DNA of 64,000 bases from Laguncularia racemosa (Eukaryota; Streptophyta; Magnoliopsida; Myrtales; Combretaceae): NCBI GenBank assembly GCA_037954665.1, contig JBBMOL010000203.1, forward strand, positions 248,001 through 312,000, written 5' to 3'. The notes below the pieces were generated by a model. The model made no database searches. It was given only the letters and a program-made list of their open reading frames with translations, and had not been told where the DNA came from. Below, in pieces: positions 1 to 11,200 of the stretch (its first letter is position 1; each line of letters opens with the position of its first letter). A program made the translations under genes and the position numbers.

Positions 1-2823
1 TGATGGGGTATCTAAGTCGGTTGCATGCTCTAGTATTGTCACTCCGTTTAAAGCACACTATAGATTGGGACATCCTTCTCTAACTGTTTTGAAGAAGTTG
101 TGCCCTCAGTTTTATGATGTAACTTCAGTGGAGTGTGAATCATGTCATTTCGCCAAACTTCATCGTGTTACTTTAAGTCCTAGAATAAATAAATGGGTTG
201 AGTCTGCTTTTGTATTAGTTCATTCAGATATTTGGGGTCCATGTCCAGTTTTGTCTAAAATTGGGTTCAGATACTTTGTTACTTTTGTGGATGATTTTTC
301 TAGAATGACCTGGATTTATTTTATGAAGAACCGTTCTGAAGTTTTTTCACTTTTTTGCTTTCTGTGTTAAGATTAAGACTCAGTTCAATGCTTCCATACA
401 TATATCGAGAAGTGATAATGCTAAAGAATATATGTCAGAAACATTTCGGCAATACATGACTCAACAAGGGATTCTTCATCAGTCCTCTTGTGTTGACACA
501 CCAGCACAAAATGGGGTGGCAGGGAGGAAGAACAGGCATCTTCTTAAGACGGTCCGTGCTTTACTGTTCCAAATGAAAGTCCCTAAGCAATTTTGGGTTG
601 ATGCTGTTTCTACAGCAAACTTCCTAATTAATCAAATGCCTTCAACTGTTCTTGGTGGAGATATTCCCTATAAAGTTTTGTGTCCTAACAAGGCATTGTT
701 TTCAATTGAGCCAAGGGTGTTTGGTAGCACATGTTATGTTCGAGATGTGCGACCTCATATTACTAAATTGGACCCTAAATCATTGAAGTGTGTATTTCTA
801 GGCTATTCTCGCCTTCAAAAAGGTTATTGGTGTTTTTCTCCAGACCTTAACAGATATGTGGTCTCAACTGATGTGATCTTTTCAAAGACAACTCCATTTT
901 TTCCTCCACCAACTACGCATCCAAGTCAGGGGGAGAAAGAAGAATGGTTGATTTGCAAATCACCAAGTAAGCAAGTAGAAGTTGAACCTCTAGCTAAGCA
1001 ATCTCATATTGAAACATCTTCTATTGAGCAATCAGTTCCAGCAAGACCACCAATTATTCAAGTCTATTCCAGAAGGCGAGAGGCTAATGATACATGTCCT
1101 ACACCAGCTCCTTCGTCATTTGATCCTCCACCAAATGACCTTGATCAACCTATTGCGATTCGTAAAGGTACGCGCCAATGCACCCTTTCTAAACCTAATT
1201 ATTCCATTGCTAATTTTGTTTCCTATGATCACTTATCTCCTTCATCTAGATCATTGATTACTTCGCTAGACTCTTGTCTCGATCCCTAAGACAGTGAAAG
1301 AGGCTCTATCTCATTTTGGGTGGTATGATGCTATGGTTGAGGAGATAAAAGCTCTTGATGATAATAATACGTGGGAACTAGTGGATTTGCCTAAAGGCAA
1401 GAAGGTTGTGGGGTGTAAGTGGGTGTTTGCAATTACATGTAATGTAGACGGTTCAGTAGCTCAGCTTAAAGCCAAATTGGTGGCTAAAGGTTATGCACAG
1501 ACATATGGAGTGGATTACTTTGATACTTTTTCTCCGGTTGCCAAGCTTACTTCTGTTCGTTTATTTATTTCTATGGCTGCCTCTCAGAATTGGCCTCTGC
1601 ACCAATTAGATATCAAGAATGCCTTTCTGCATGGAGATCTCGAAGAAGAAGTATATATAGAGCAACCACCCAGTTTTCTTGCTCGGGGGGAGTATGAGAA
1701 GGTCTGTCGTTTAAAAAAATCTTTATATGGGTTGAAGCAGAGTCCCCGTGCCTGGTTTGGCAAATTTAGTGAGGTGGTTCAAGAGTTTGGGTTACAAAAG
1801 AATAAATGTGATCATTCAGTTTTTTACAGACACACAACAAATGGTAGTATCCTCCTAGTCATATATGTTGATGACATTGTTATTACAAGTAGTGATAATA
1901 CAGGGATTTCTTCTTTGAAATCTTTTTTGCACTCGAAATTTCACACGAAAGACTTGGGCTAGTTGAAGCATTTCTTGGGAGTAGAAGTAACAAGAAGCAA
2001 GAAGGGTATCTTTCTATCTCAGAGAAAGTATATCCTTGACTTGCTTACAAAAACAGGAAAATTGGTAGCAAAACCTTACAGTACTCCAATGATTCCTAAT
2101 GTATATTTGACAAAAGATGACGGTGATCCATTTGATGATCCAGAAAAATATAGGAGGCTAGTGGGAAAATGAAATCATCTCACTGTGATGACTCGACCTA
2201 ACATTGCTTTTCCAATAAGTATTGTTAGTCAATTCATGTCTGCACCTACCGCTAAACATTGGGAAGCCTTGCAGCATATTTTGTATTACTTAAAAGGGGC
2301 ACCTGGTCTTGGTATATTGTATAGCAATCATGGACATACTAGCATTGAGTGTTTTGCAGATGCTGATTGGGCTGGATCAAAAACTGATAGGAGGTCCACT
2401 ACTGGCTACAGTGTATTTATTGGAGGAAACTTAGTATCATGGAAGAGTAAGAAGTAGGATGTTGTGTCTCAGTCTAGCGCAGAATCGGAGTACAAAGCTA
2501 TGGCACAATCTACATGTGAAATAATGTGGATACACCATCTCTTGGCTGAAGTCAAATTAAAGCATCCTATGCCAGCAAAGTTATGGTGTGATAATCAAGT
2601 TACTCTTCACATTGCCTCAAATCCGATGTATCATGAGAGGACCAAGCATATTGAGGTTGATTGTCATTTTATCCGAGAAAAGATTCAAGAACACTTAATT
2701 TGTACTGGACACGTAAAGACTGGAGAACAGTTAGCTGATTTATTTACAAAGGCCTTAAATGGAACCCGTGTTAATTACCTTCGTAACAAGCTGGGCATGA
2801 TTGATATCTATGCTCCAGCTTGA
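1..2823 (+). pseudogene. Copia-1 pol remnant (IN, RT, RNase H)
   Basis: The order is integrase, reverse transcriptase, RNase H, as in Ty1/Copia. A YRLGHPS motif near 60 marks the GAG-pre-integrase end. Integrase follows with HSDIWGP near 222 and SDNAKEY near 414. The RT has KARLVAKGYAQT-like residues near 1470-1500 (here AKLVAKGYAQT) and the catalytic YVDDIV near 1866. RNase H carries DADWAG near 2359 and ends at FTKAL near 2745. The frame is broken: a frameshift near 367, a stop at 1287-1289, TAG at 1960-1962, TGA at 2170-2172 and TAG at 2455-2457. It cannot encode a full polyprotein. The domains are easily recognised, so the element is not very old. Confidence 0.92.
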
Positions 2824-2830
2824 GGGGGAG
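2821..2830 (+). other. Copia-1 polypurine tract
   Basis: A TGAGGGGGAG run overlaps the pol stop codon and directly precedes the LTR start TGTTATAAG. This is the usual priming site for plus-strand DNA synthesis. Confidence 0.8.
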
Positions 2831-3032
2831 TGTTATAAGATCTGTAAATTAATGTGTAATTGTCTTCCCTATATTAGAGAATAAAATTATAGTAATAAAT
2901 TAGGATACTAACTTAATTAGAATTGATTTTATTTCCTTTTTTAGCTACACTGTAATTGTATATAAAGTCTTCATTCTACGATTAATAAAAAGAGGGAGAA
3001 AGTTCTCTATTTCACATACTGATTACATTACA
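2831..3032 (+). repeat. Copia-1 3' LTR
   Basis: About 202 bp, beginning TGTTATAAG and ending ATTACA, placed right after the purine tract. It holds a TATATAAAG box-like sequence near 2960. The matching 5' LTR is off the left edge, so the right border rests on the TG...CA ends and on Gypsy-1 LTR sequence resuming at 3033. Confidence 0.75.
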
Positions 3033-3126
3033 GGTAACAAAATAAAAGAGCTATCACAGTTATGCTCCCTTAAGTATTATTGAGTTCTTTCTATTATATT
3101 GCCTTCTAAGAAAGGCATTCGTATCA
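3033..3126 (-). repeat. Gypsy-1 3' LTR, first part only
   Basis: On the minus strand it begins TGATACGAATGCC, matching the 5' LTR start at 7781. Only about 94 bp are present before Copia-1 sequence begins. A purine tract (reverse complement of 3127-3141, with GAGGGGGAG) flanks it as expected. Confidence 0.8.
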
Positions 3127-3169
3127 TTACTCCCCCTCTCGTCCTTGAGCTTGTCCTCAAGCTCAAAGT

Positions 3170-6100
3170 CTGGATAAGCTACCTAGAATTTTGCAAAAGT
3201 CTCCTAAGTGGCATCTTCTACAGCACCACTTATCTAGTGGACTAAGAGCTCTTTAGTGCCTCTGTTGAGTCTGCTGTGAAGAATAGCTTGAGGCGTTAGT
3301 AAAGCCTTGCCTTCGAGTAGTGGTGGTAAATTGCCCCTGGTCGTTGGTGGAGGTCCTTGAAACACCTTGAGGAGAGACACGTGAAACGCGTCATGTATGC
3401 GACTATTTGCTAGAAGTTCAAGCTTGTAAGCAACATGGCCGACTTTGGCTAGTATGCGAAAAGGTCCAAAGTACTTCGAAAGAAGTTTATGATGTTTTTG
3501 ATGTGTTATGGATAACTAGCGGTATGGTTGAAGCCATAACCATACCCATTCCCCAATGTCAAAACTCAACTCTCTATGCCAAGAATCATATGTGGTCTTC
3601 ATCCTCTGTTGAGCTTGTAATAGCTTCTCGAGAGCAGCTTGTAGTATGGTATCTCTGTCTTGAAGGAGTTAATCTATTGCTTCAACCCGTGTAGAGCCGC
3701 TAGTATACGAAAGAAGCCGAGGAGTTTCCCGGCTATAGACTAACTGGAAAGGAGTGGTGCCAAGAGCAATATGGTAAAAGAGGTGTAGCAGTATTCAACC
3801 CAAGGAATCCAATCAACCCATTGTTTCGAATGATTGCCCGTGAGGCACCTTAAGTATATTTCAATAGTACGATTCACCACCTCCGTTTGATCATCAGATT
3901 GAGGATGGTAAGCGGAAGAGAAAGCCAATTTAGATCTACTCAGGCGAAATAATTCCTTTCAAAACATACTAAGGAAAACCTTGTCCCTATCCAAGACTAT
4001 GGATTCCGATAAGCCATGAAGTTTAAACACTTCGATAAAGAAGATAGTGGTGACAAAGATGGTTGTGAATGGATGAGCTGAGGGTAGAAAATGGGCATAC
4101 TTAGAAAGCCGATCTACCACAATCATGAGAACTGATTTACCCCGAACCTTAGGCAACCCTTCCACAAAATCCATTGAAATATCATACCACACTTGTTGTG
4201 GTATTGGAAGAGGTTGAAGTAAGCCGGCCGATTGTAAGGTTTGCCATTTGTGGCGTTGGCATATAAGACAATTCTAAATAAATTCAAGGACAGCACGTTT
4301 CACACCTTTCCAATAAAAATCTAGGCAAATGTGGTGTAATGTCTTTTGTCCCCCTTCATGAGTCGTGTCATGGATAGCTGAAATAATGGTGGAAACAAGT
4401 GGAGATGTAGCCAAAAGATATATCTTCCCTTTAAAAAATATTAGCCCATCCTGGACAGCCCAATCCGTTCCCAACTCGCCTTGTTCAACTTGTTGCAATA
4501 GTAATAATTCTTGGGATGCTGCAATTTCCCGCTTACCAACCTCAAATATTTCAGCGTACGGAAAGGAGACGGCCATGATGTCTGCAAAATCTGAATCTTC
4601 ATCACGTTGAGATAATGCATCGGCAACCTTGTTCATTTTTCCAGCTTTAAATTCTAGCCAAAAATCAAACCCCATCAATTTATTTAGCCAATGATGTTGT
4701 GGGGATGTTGTGAGGCACTGTTTGAGTAAGTATTTAAGGCTGAAATGATCTATGCGAATGATGAAGGGCCTATCCCATAAGTATGGGCACCAATGAGACA
4801 CTGCTTTAGCCAATCCTATCAATTCCTGTTAGGCAGCAAATTTAAGGTGCTGGTCAATAAGTTTATGGCTGAAAAAAGCAATGGGGTGATTGTGCTATTG
4901 TAAGACAGCTCCAATCCCGCCGCCAGAAGCATCATATTCTACCACAAACTCTTCCTCAAAATGGGGTAGCTACAAAATAGGAGCAGTTGAAACCAATGTC
5001 TTTAATTTATTGAAGGCATCATCAGTTTCTTTACTCCAGTGAAAGGAATTTTTCTTCAAGAGATTAGTTAAAGGTGCTGCCATTTGCCCATAATCTTTGA
5101 AGAATTTTCGGGAGTAACCCGCTAGTCCGAGAAAACCCTGTAAAGCCTTGGTAGATTGTGGAGTTGGCCAATCAATGATGGCTTTAATTTTTGTTTTATC
5201 TACTTCTACACCAGCACCATGAATGATATGCCCTAGATAGGTTATCTATGGCTTACCAAAGGAACACTTGGGCTTCTTTAAAAATAAGATATTAGTGCGC
5301 AATAGATCAAAAACTACCCTCACATGTTGCATGTGCTCCACCCACATTTTGCTATAAACTAATATATCATCAAAGAAAACCAAGACAAACTTACGCAAAT
5401 GAGGCCGAAAGACTTCATTCATCAAAGCTTTGAAAGGTTGAGGGAGCATTTGTAAGCCCAAAAGGCATAACCAAAAATTCGAAGTGCCAATGGTGAGTTC
5501 TAAAAGCTGTCTTCTCCACATCTGCTGGCGCCATCCTGACTTGGTGGTAACCGGATTGTAGGTCTAATTTGGTAAAATGTTGAGCCCCATGCAGTTCATC
5601 CAACAATTCATCCACCATCGGTATTGGAAATTTATCCTTGACGGTGTGTGCATTGAGCTCTTGATAATCCACACAGAAACGCCATGAACCGTCATACTTC
5701 TTTACTAGCAATACTAGGAAAGAAAATGGAGATCTACTCGGTCAAATGGTTCCTTGCTGTAGCATCTGTATACACTGTCTCTCAATTTCATCCTTTTGGA
5801 GATGTGGGTATCTATAAGGTCTAACCACCATTGGTCCTACGCTAGGCAAAAGAGGTATACGATGATCACACTCACGATTAGGAGGTAAACTTGAAGACTC
5901 CATGAACAAATCTGCAAACTCCGCTAATAGATTTTGCAAGATAATAGTGGCTTGATTGTGTGTTTGCATCAAGTTAAGCCGTAGATCTACCTCTGGTTTT
6001 TTACCTTGCCACAAGACCTCCTTCCCTCCTAAAACGAATTTCATAGTTAATGAACTAAAATCCCACAAGATAAGTCCAAGAGTGCACAACCATTTAACCC

Positions 6101-7217
6101 TTAAAACCAAATCAAATCCTTCCAACGAAATAGTATAAAAATCCGCATGGAAGGTATCCTTTCCTACCTGAAGTGGGGCTGACTTGCATATGCCCATGCT
6201 AGGTACCCGTTTCCCATTTGCCACACATACGTTCAGTCCTGGTTTTTCCATACCTCCAATCCCAAGCTTGAGATTAGACCTTCATGCAAGAAGTTATGTG
6301 TACTTCTAGAGTCCACCAACATTGACACAACTACTCCCGACATTTTCGCCAATAATTGCATGGTAGGAGAATTCTGTGTTCCACTAATTGCATTCAAAGA
6401 AATCTCCAGATCATCTCCTTGTCTTCATTTGAATCACTATTGGAATTAGGAACCTCAATCCAGAACAACCTTTTACATTTGTGTCCCGATGTATAAGATT
6501 CATCACAGTTATAGCACAGTCCTTTAACTCTCCTCTCCACTATTTCCGTGCGTGTTAATCTCTTGATAAACATTGGTGAAGATGCTACTCTATTGTTGTT
6601 TCCCACCGGTTTTGTTGTTTGTGTTCCAAACCTTTGACAAAACTCTTAGTAGCAGAAATAGCCGATTCCTTATTGCTGGATTTGTGCATCAACCAGTTGA
6701 TGTTGCTCCTCGCGGTTAAGGATCCTTGGGACACCGCGTGTTTATGCTCTAAGGTTCTAGCCATATTCATGCCAATTCCAAGATTACCTAGCTATTGCAA
6801 TTCAATATCAATTCGTAGTTCTTCCTTCAGCCCCACTGTAAAAAGATCCACTTGTTGTCGTGGTCTTAGGCCAGACGTTCTAGCCAATAATGTTTGGAAT
6901 TGGCTTTGATATTCTTCCACCGATCCACTTTGTTTGAAGTTGGCTAGCTCTCCTAAAGGATTATTACTCATCAGTGATCCAAACCTCACATGACAATGTT
7001 CCTTGAACCGCTCCCATGTCATATCCATCTCTTCTTGTTCCGCTTGATCAAACCACAACTGTACCTCACCGAGCAAATGGAATGCGGCTAACCCTACTTT
7101 ATCATCCTTAGTTGTTCTTTGATTGGCAAAGAACTTCTCGCATCTTTTTAGCCACTCTAAAGGATCATTAGTGCCATCATATGTCAGGAATTCCATCTTG
7201 GAGTACCTTGGTACCAT
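3170..7217 (-). pseudogene. Gypsy-1 gag-pol remnant
   Basis: Domains on the minus strand, high to low coordinate: gag (7217 to about 6790), zinc knuckle of CX2CX4-5HX4C type near 6530-6470 (CYNCDE...GHKC), aspartic protease remnant near 6380-6180, RT from about 5880 with FCVDYQELN near 5685 and FFDDILVYS near 5380-5350, RNase H near 5050-4640, integrase with its zinc-binding region near 4380-4280 and core near 4190-3740. A chromodomain-like end (AILHSR, then ATWE) is near 3300-3180. Several stops and frameshifts break it. The chromodomain-like tail places it among chromoviruses. Confidence 0.88.
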
Positions 7218-7437
7218 AGAGCCTCCTCCTTGTGGCTCTGATTTGTCTCTTGAACCTACACTTTGATTTCGAACAAAACTATTGCTGCTATGATTTTTTT
7301 CCGCATCCGGTTAGGTTCCTTCCCTTTGTCTTTGATGCTCGGCCACCTATTCTTCCAGTGACCGCTGTCTCATTGCCATTTGTTCCATAAAAGCTTCCAG
7401 TTTAGCTGTTAAATTATCCATGTCACCCATAACTTTT

Positions 7438-7450
7438 GGCTCTAATACCA
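7438..7450 (-). other. Gypsy-1 primer-binding site
   Basis: On the minus strand TGGTATTAGAGCC follows the 5' LTR. It is close to the common plant TGGTATCAGAGC site for initiator Met-tRNA, with one change. Confidence 0.65.
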
Positions 7451-7781
7451 AGATATTATGTTCCTTAGCGTAGGATCTAGTTATAGGTCTAGACACCAAT
7501 AATTTTTTCCTAGAAGCTATGATGAACAACTGGAGGTAAGACTCTTTCAATGGAGCCCCCTCTTAGATTATTTTTCCATAATAAAACTTGATCTTTATTG
7601 AATAATAAGTCCCTCTTTATAGGTAACACCAAAAAAGGAAAGTAAATCCTTGGTTTAGGATATGTAAATATAGTAACTAACAAGAAAGGAAACAAAATAA
7701 AAGAGCTATCACAGTTATGCTCCCTTAAGTATTATTGATTTCTTTCTATTATATTACCTTCCAAGAAAGGCATCCGTATCA
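7451..7781 (-). repeat. Gypsy-1 5' LTR
   Basis: About 330 bp between the primer-binding site and the host junction. Its outer 90 bp match 3035-3126. The outer end TGATACGG (minus strand) is clear; the inner end is only approximate because the expected CA next to the primer site is not preserved. Confidence 0.6.
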
Positions 7782-8254
7782 AGTTTTTAGTATGATTTTG
7801 GTGTTTTACGATTATTGCTGATGTGGATTGAGGAGTGCTGATGTAGCTTTAGCCTATTGATGAAAGTTAGCTAAAGAGATTCCTATAAATACTTACTGGC
7901 GCGGAGTTACATGAAAAGACATTTTCTGGTTGGGTACATGAAAAGACATTTTCTAGTTTGGTGCATAAAAAGACATTTTTCTAGTTTAAAAAAAAAGATG
8001 GAATTGCTCAAGAAAACTCTCCATCTGGCTTTTTTTCTTGGCTGAGCAAGAATTGCTCAGGTAACTCTCCCTCTATTTTCTCTATAGTTAGAAACCCTAA
8101 TTAGAGTAAGAATTTTTTTTTTCTTCATGGAATGGCATCTGATTTATGATTCATATTAATAAGCATTTACATCTATAAAGGAGGTTCTCAAAAAATACTT
8201 CAAAATAAAATAGTTAAGTAGAAAATGCATGAGAAGCCAGTGGAAAAGGCTTAC
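7782..8254. other. Part of TTC4 intron 5, no exon seen
   Basis: AT-rich sequence between the last recognisable TTC4 exon and Gypsy-1. I searched the minus strand for the conserved end of the TTC4 wheel domain and found none. It holds a short tandem repeat at about 7910-7987. Confidence 0.6.
7910..7987. repeat. Three tandem copies of a 27-bp unit
   Basis: The unit CATGAAAAGACATTTTCT plus a GGTTGGGTA-like tail occurs three times in a row with a few changes each. No coding sense is seen. Confidence 0.75.
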
Positions 8255-11200
8255 CTCATAATATAACTCGATAGCATCACGGGTGTAACTATTATTATTG
8301 TCCCATGTTAATGGAGGAGATCCTTCTGAAAACATGTTTGAAGATTAAGGAACTACAAATTATCGTCATAGAAAAAGGTAAAATGCATGCTTCAGCTCAG
8401 CCTGTTGTAGACATCATAAGCAGTCAAGGTTACATTGAAGGAAATTTGTAAGACAATCTATATACACCAAGATAATTTTGCTGTTTGCATACATATTAAG
8501 AAAATGCACGTGCCAAAGTTCATGACCACTCTGTATTAATCAGGTAATCAGTGTACCACTACTTGAAGGTAACTGGTAAGTGAAGGTCAGAAGTGGAAAC
8601 TAATAAGAGGCTAGGATTTATGTCATATATCAACCAGGTATCAGACCAGATAGGGTTTTATCTTAAATTAGACAAGTTCTAATACTGCTTCAGGTGGGTT
8701 TGAAAGTCAATATCACCATATTTTAGAAAAATGAAACATAGAAAGGATATCATGTCAAGATGTGCTGTGAACATGTCAGTCTCAGGAAAATCCTCAATGA
8801 AATCACTGGACATAACCTCTGCATACAAAAGGAGCACTGGCCAGTGAAGAATTTTATTTTTATCTAATACAGGCTTCCTCAGACCAGTAAGCTCTTGATA
8901 CATTGCTTTCCCAATCTTCAATTTCCGGTCCTCAATTGCAGAAACAAGGTCCTGAAAATTTTAAAAGGGAAGAAGATTGAGGGGGGGGGGGAATTACCAA
9001 ACTACAAGATAAGGTAGAGCTAGTAGATTCAGTTCAGAACAGAAGGATACTTCAATAGGAAACCTTTGCCACTGTGATAGCATTAGAGACTTCAGCTTCG
9101 TACTTTTGATGCTCCAGCAACTGAGAATCAATTCTCTTTCCAAGTTTTTGTAGTTCTTCATTATTTGGGTCAATTTGGTGTCCACGCTCGCAGAATAATT
9201 TAGCTTCAGGTAACATTCCCAGGAATAGAGATGCCTTGGCAGCTCGATAGAGTGCCTGAAGATCGAATGCAAAGAAAAATAGATTGATTAAATGAATCTG
9301 AGAAGAGCAATTATCTCAAATGTATATACTCTGTGGAAAGTGTAGCATGATATAACTACCTTGACATTATTGGAGTTTAACTTTATTGCCTCCTCAGCAT
9401 CATTAAGTGCATGTCTGTAATTTCCCAGAAGGAGATTTACATGCGCTCTATTTGAAAAAAGAATTGAGTTATCAGAATCACTGAGAACTTTCTGATTAAT
9501 TGCCCTGGTGTAACAATCAATAGCATCAGGGTAATGCTTCTTCCCCAATTTGACATACTCATTACCTTTGTCCTGAAAAATGAACAGTAGAAAGAACATG
9601 AATAAAAGCAATTCCTTTTGATGGATTTATTTATTTTGGTATACAACCACAGTTCTCCTAGTACATCAAAAAGGTAGATATTATGTATTAGAGAAATCTG
9701 CATCAAGAACATCCTTTACATGGAATTTCCATCCCAACACCCACTGCCCCACATCCCTTTCCATCTTGAAAAGTAGCTAGCCTGATATTGTCAACTCCCA
9801 AAGGTGTCCACTCACAAGCATGGTCATATATACTCGAGCATAAAGGTACACTAGGAAAATTAAACATGCTTGAAAATAGGCCCAATTATACATGAGATAG
9901 AATATTTATAGAAAGAATATATGGTTCAAACTTTTTTTTTTCCATTATCACAAACCCAAAGATGAACAAGAGAAGGAGAGAGCAAAAAAAGGAACCAAAT
10001 TCCTTGAATCTGCTATGAATAAGCAGGCTTAATCAAACTATCAAAATAAAAAGATGTTATAAAATTAATCACTATAAACTTTGATATTGCCTAAAAGATT
10101 TAAAATACTTTTCAACACTCCACCTCAAGCTCAAGAATAGATATTGATCGTTCCTAACTAGCTTAAATAGTTTCAAAACTTTCTAGGCAAGGACATAGCC
10201 AAAAGATCAGCTTCTTAAAGATGGGATGGAATATAGGAGAGATCTATTCCTCCTTCAACTTCAGATACAATGAATGGAATTTGAGTATGAAAGATGTAAG
10301 TTATCCATTAGTCTTTACAATCAAATTACTTTACATATGACAAAAAAGACAGCTTTAAACTCTGCTCTTATTCTGTTTCTAGTTGCTGCAGATTGTTTCT
10401 TATTCCTCCAATTACTCAAATTTCCCCATAATTTCGTACCAAAAAAATGGTTGTCTTACTATCCCCTAAGCTTCCAGCCTAGTTAGCATCCACAAGCAAT
10501 TTTATTCTTCAACTTGCATTCTTTTGGAATACTATCCCCATTCATGGACCGCCTTATGATACCGAAGGATATGATTGACTACATCCATAAGACTTTGGTT
10601 TGAAGAATGTATCAGCTGACTCACCATGCTAACAGAAAAGGCAACATCAGGTCGTGGGGAGATGAATAGATCAATCCTTTGACTAGGCGCTGATATTGGC
10701 CTATGTCAACAAGGAGAGCTTTATCTCCTATCTTATTCCCATTTTCTTCAAGTGGAGTGTAAACTAATTTACAAGCTAATTTTTCAGTTTCTTTAAGCAA
10801 CTTCACAACACATTTTCTTTATGAGATAAAAATGCACTTCTTGCTTCTTGCGACTTCCACTCCTAGGAAGAAGCTTAGTAGTAGCCCTAAGTCTTTGACA
10901 TAAAATTCAGATTTTATGTGCCCTTTGAGAGCCTCTATCTGTTATAGATCGTTCTTTAGGGCTTTCTTCCTTAGATTCACTATGTCTGATTCACTAATGG
11001 CTTTTAGGGTTTTTCTTCCGCGTCTCCCTATGGTTGCTAATTGTTTCGGGCTCGTTGGAGAGAACCCGATGATCTCAAAGCTTACAAGTTTTTCAGAATG
11101 CTTAGGAACAAAATAGAATCTGATTTTTTTCCTTTTCCCTTCTCTTCCTTTTGAGTACAAGGTGAGTCACATTAACCGCCTCAACCGTCCTCGTTTTCCC

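Larger units (their letters stand above)
1..3032 (+). mobile_element. Copia-1: 3' part of a Ty1/Copia LTR retrotransposon
   Basis: The window opens inside this element; gag, protease and the 5' LTR lie off the left edge. What remains is the GAG-pre-integrase end, integrase, reverse transcriptase, RNase H, a purine tract and one LTR. The right end abuts 3033, where the 3' LTR of Gypsy-1 resumes, so this element probably inserted into that LTR. The far side of the insertion, and hence the target duplication, is outside the window. Confidence 0.92.
3033..7781 (-). mobile_element. Gypsy-1: Ty3/Gypsy chromovirus-type element
   Basis: Read on the minus strand: 5' LTR (about 7451-7781), primer-binding site, gag, protease, RT, RNase H, integrase, chromodomain-like tail, purine tract and the start of the 3' LTR (3033-3126). 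Sequence 3035-3126 matches 7692-7781 closely, which identifies the LTR pair. The 3' LTR is cut at 3033 by Copia-1. The element sits in the last visible intron of the TTC4 gene, in the same orientation as that gene. Confidence 0.88.

Noticed and set aside
8322..8335. AG acceptor (TTTTCAG) for TTC4 exon 5 at about 8328
   Set aside because: It would drop the conserved MFS residues and there is no GT donor near 8751 to pair with it.
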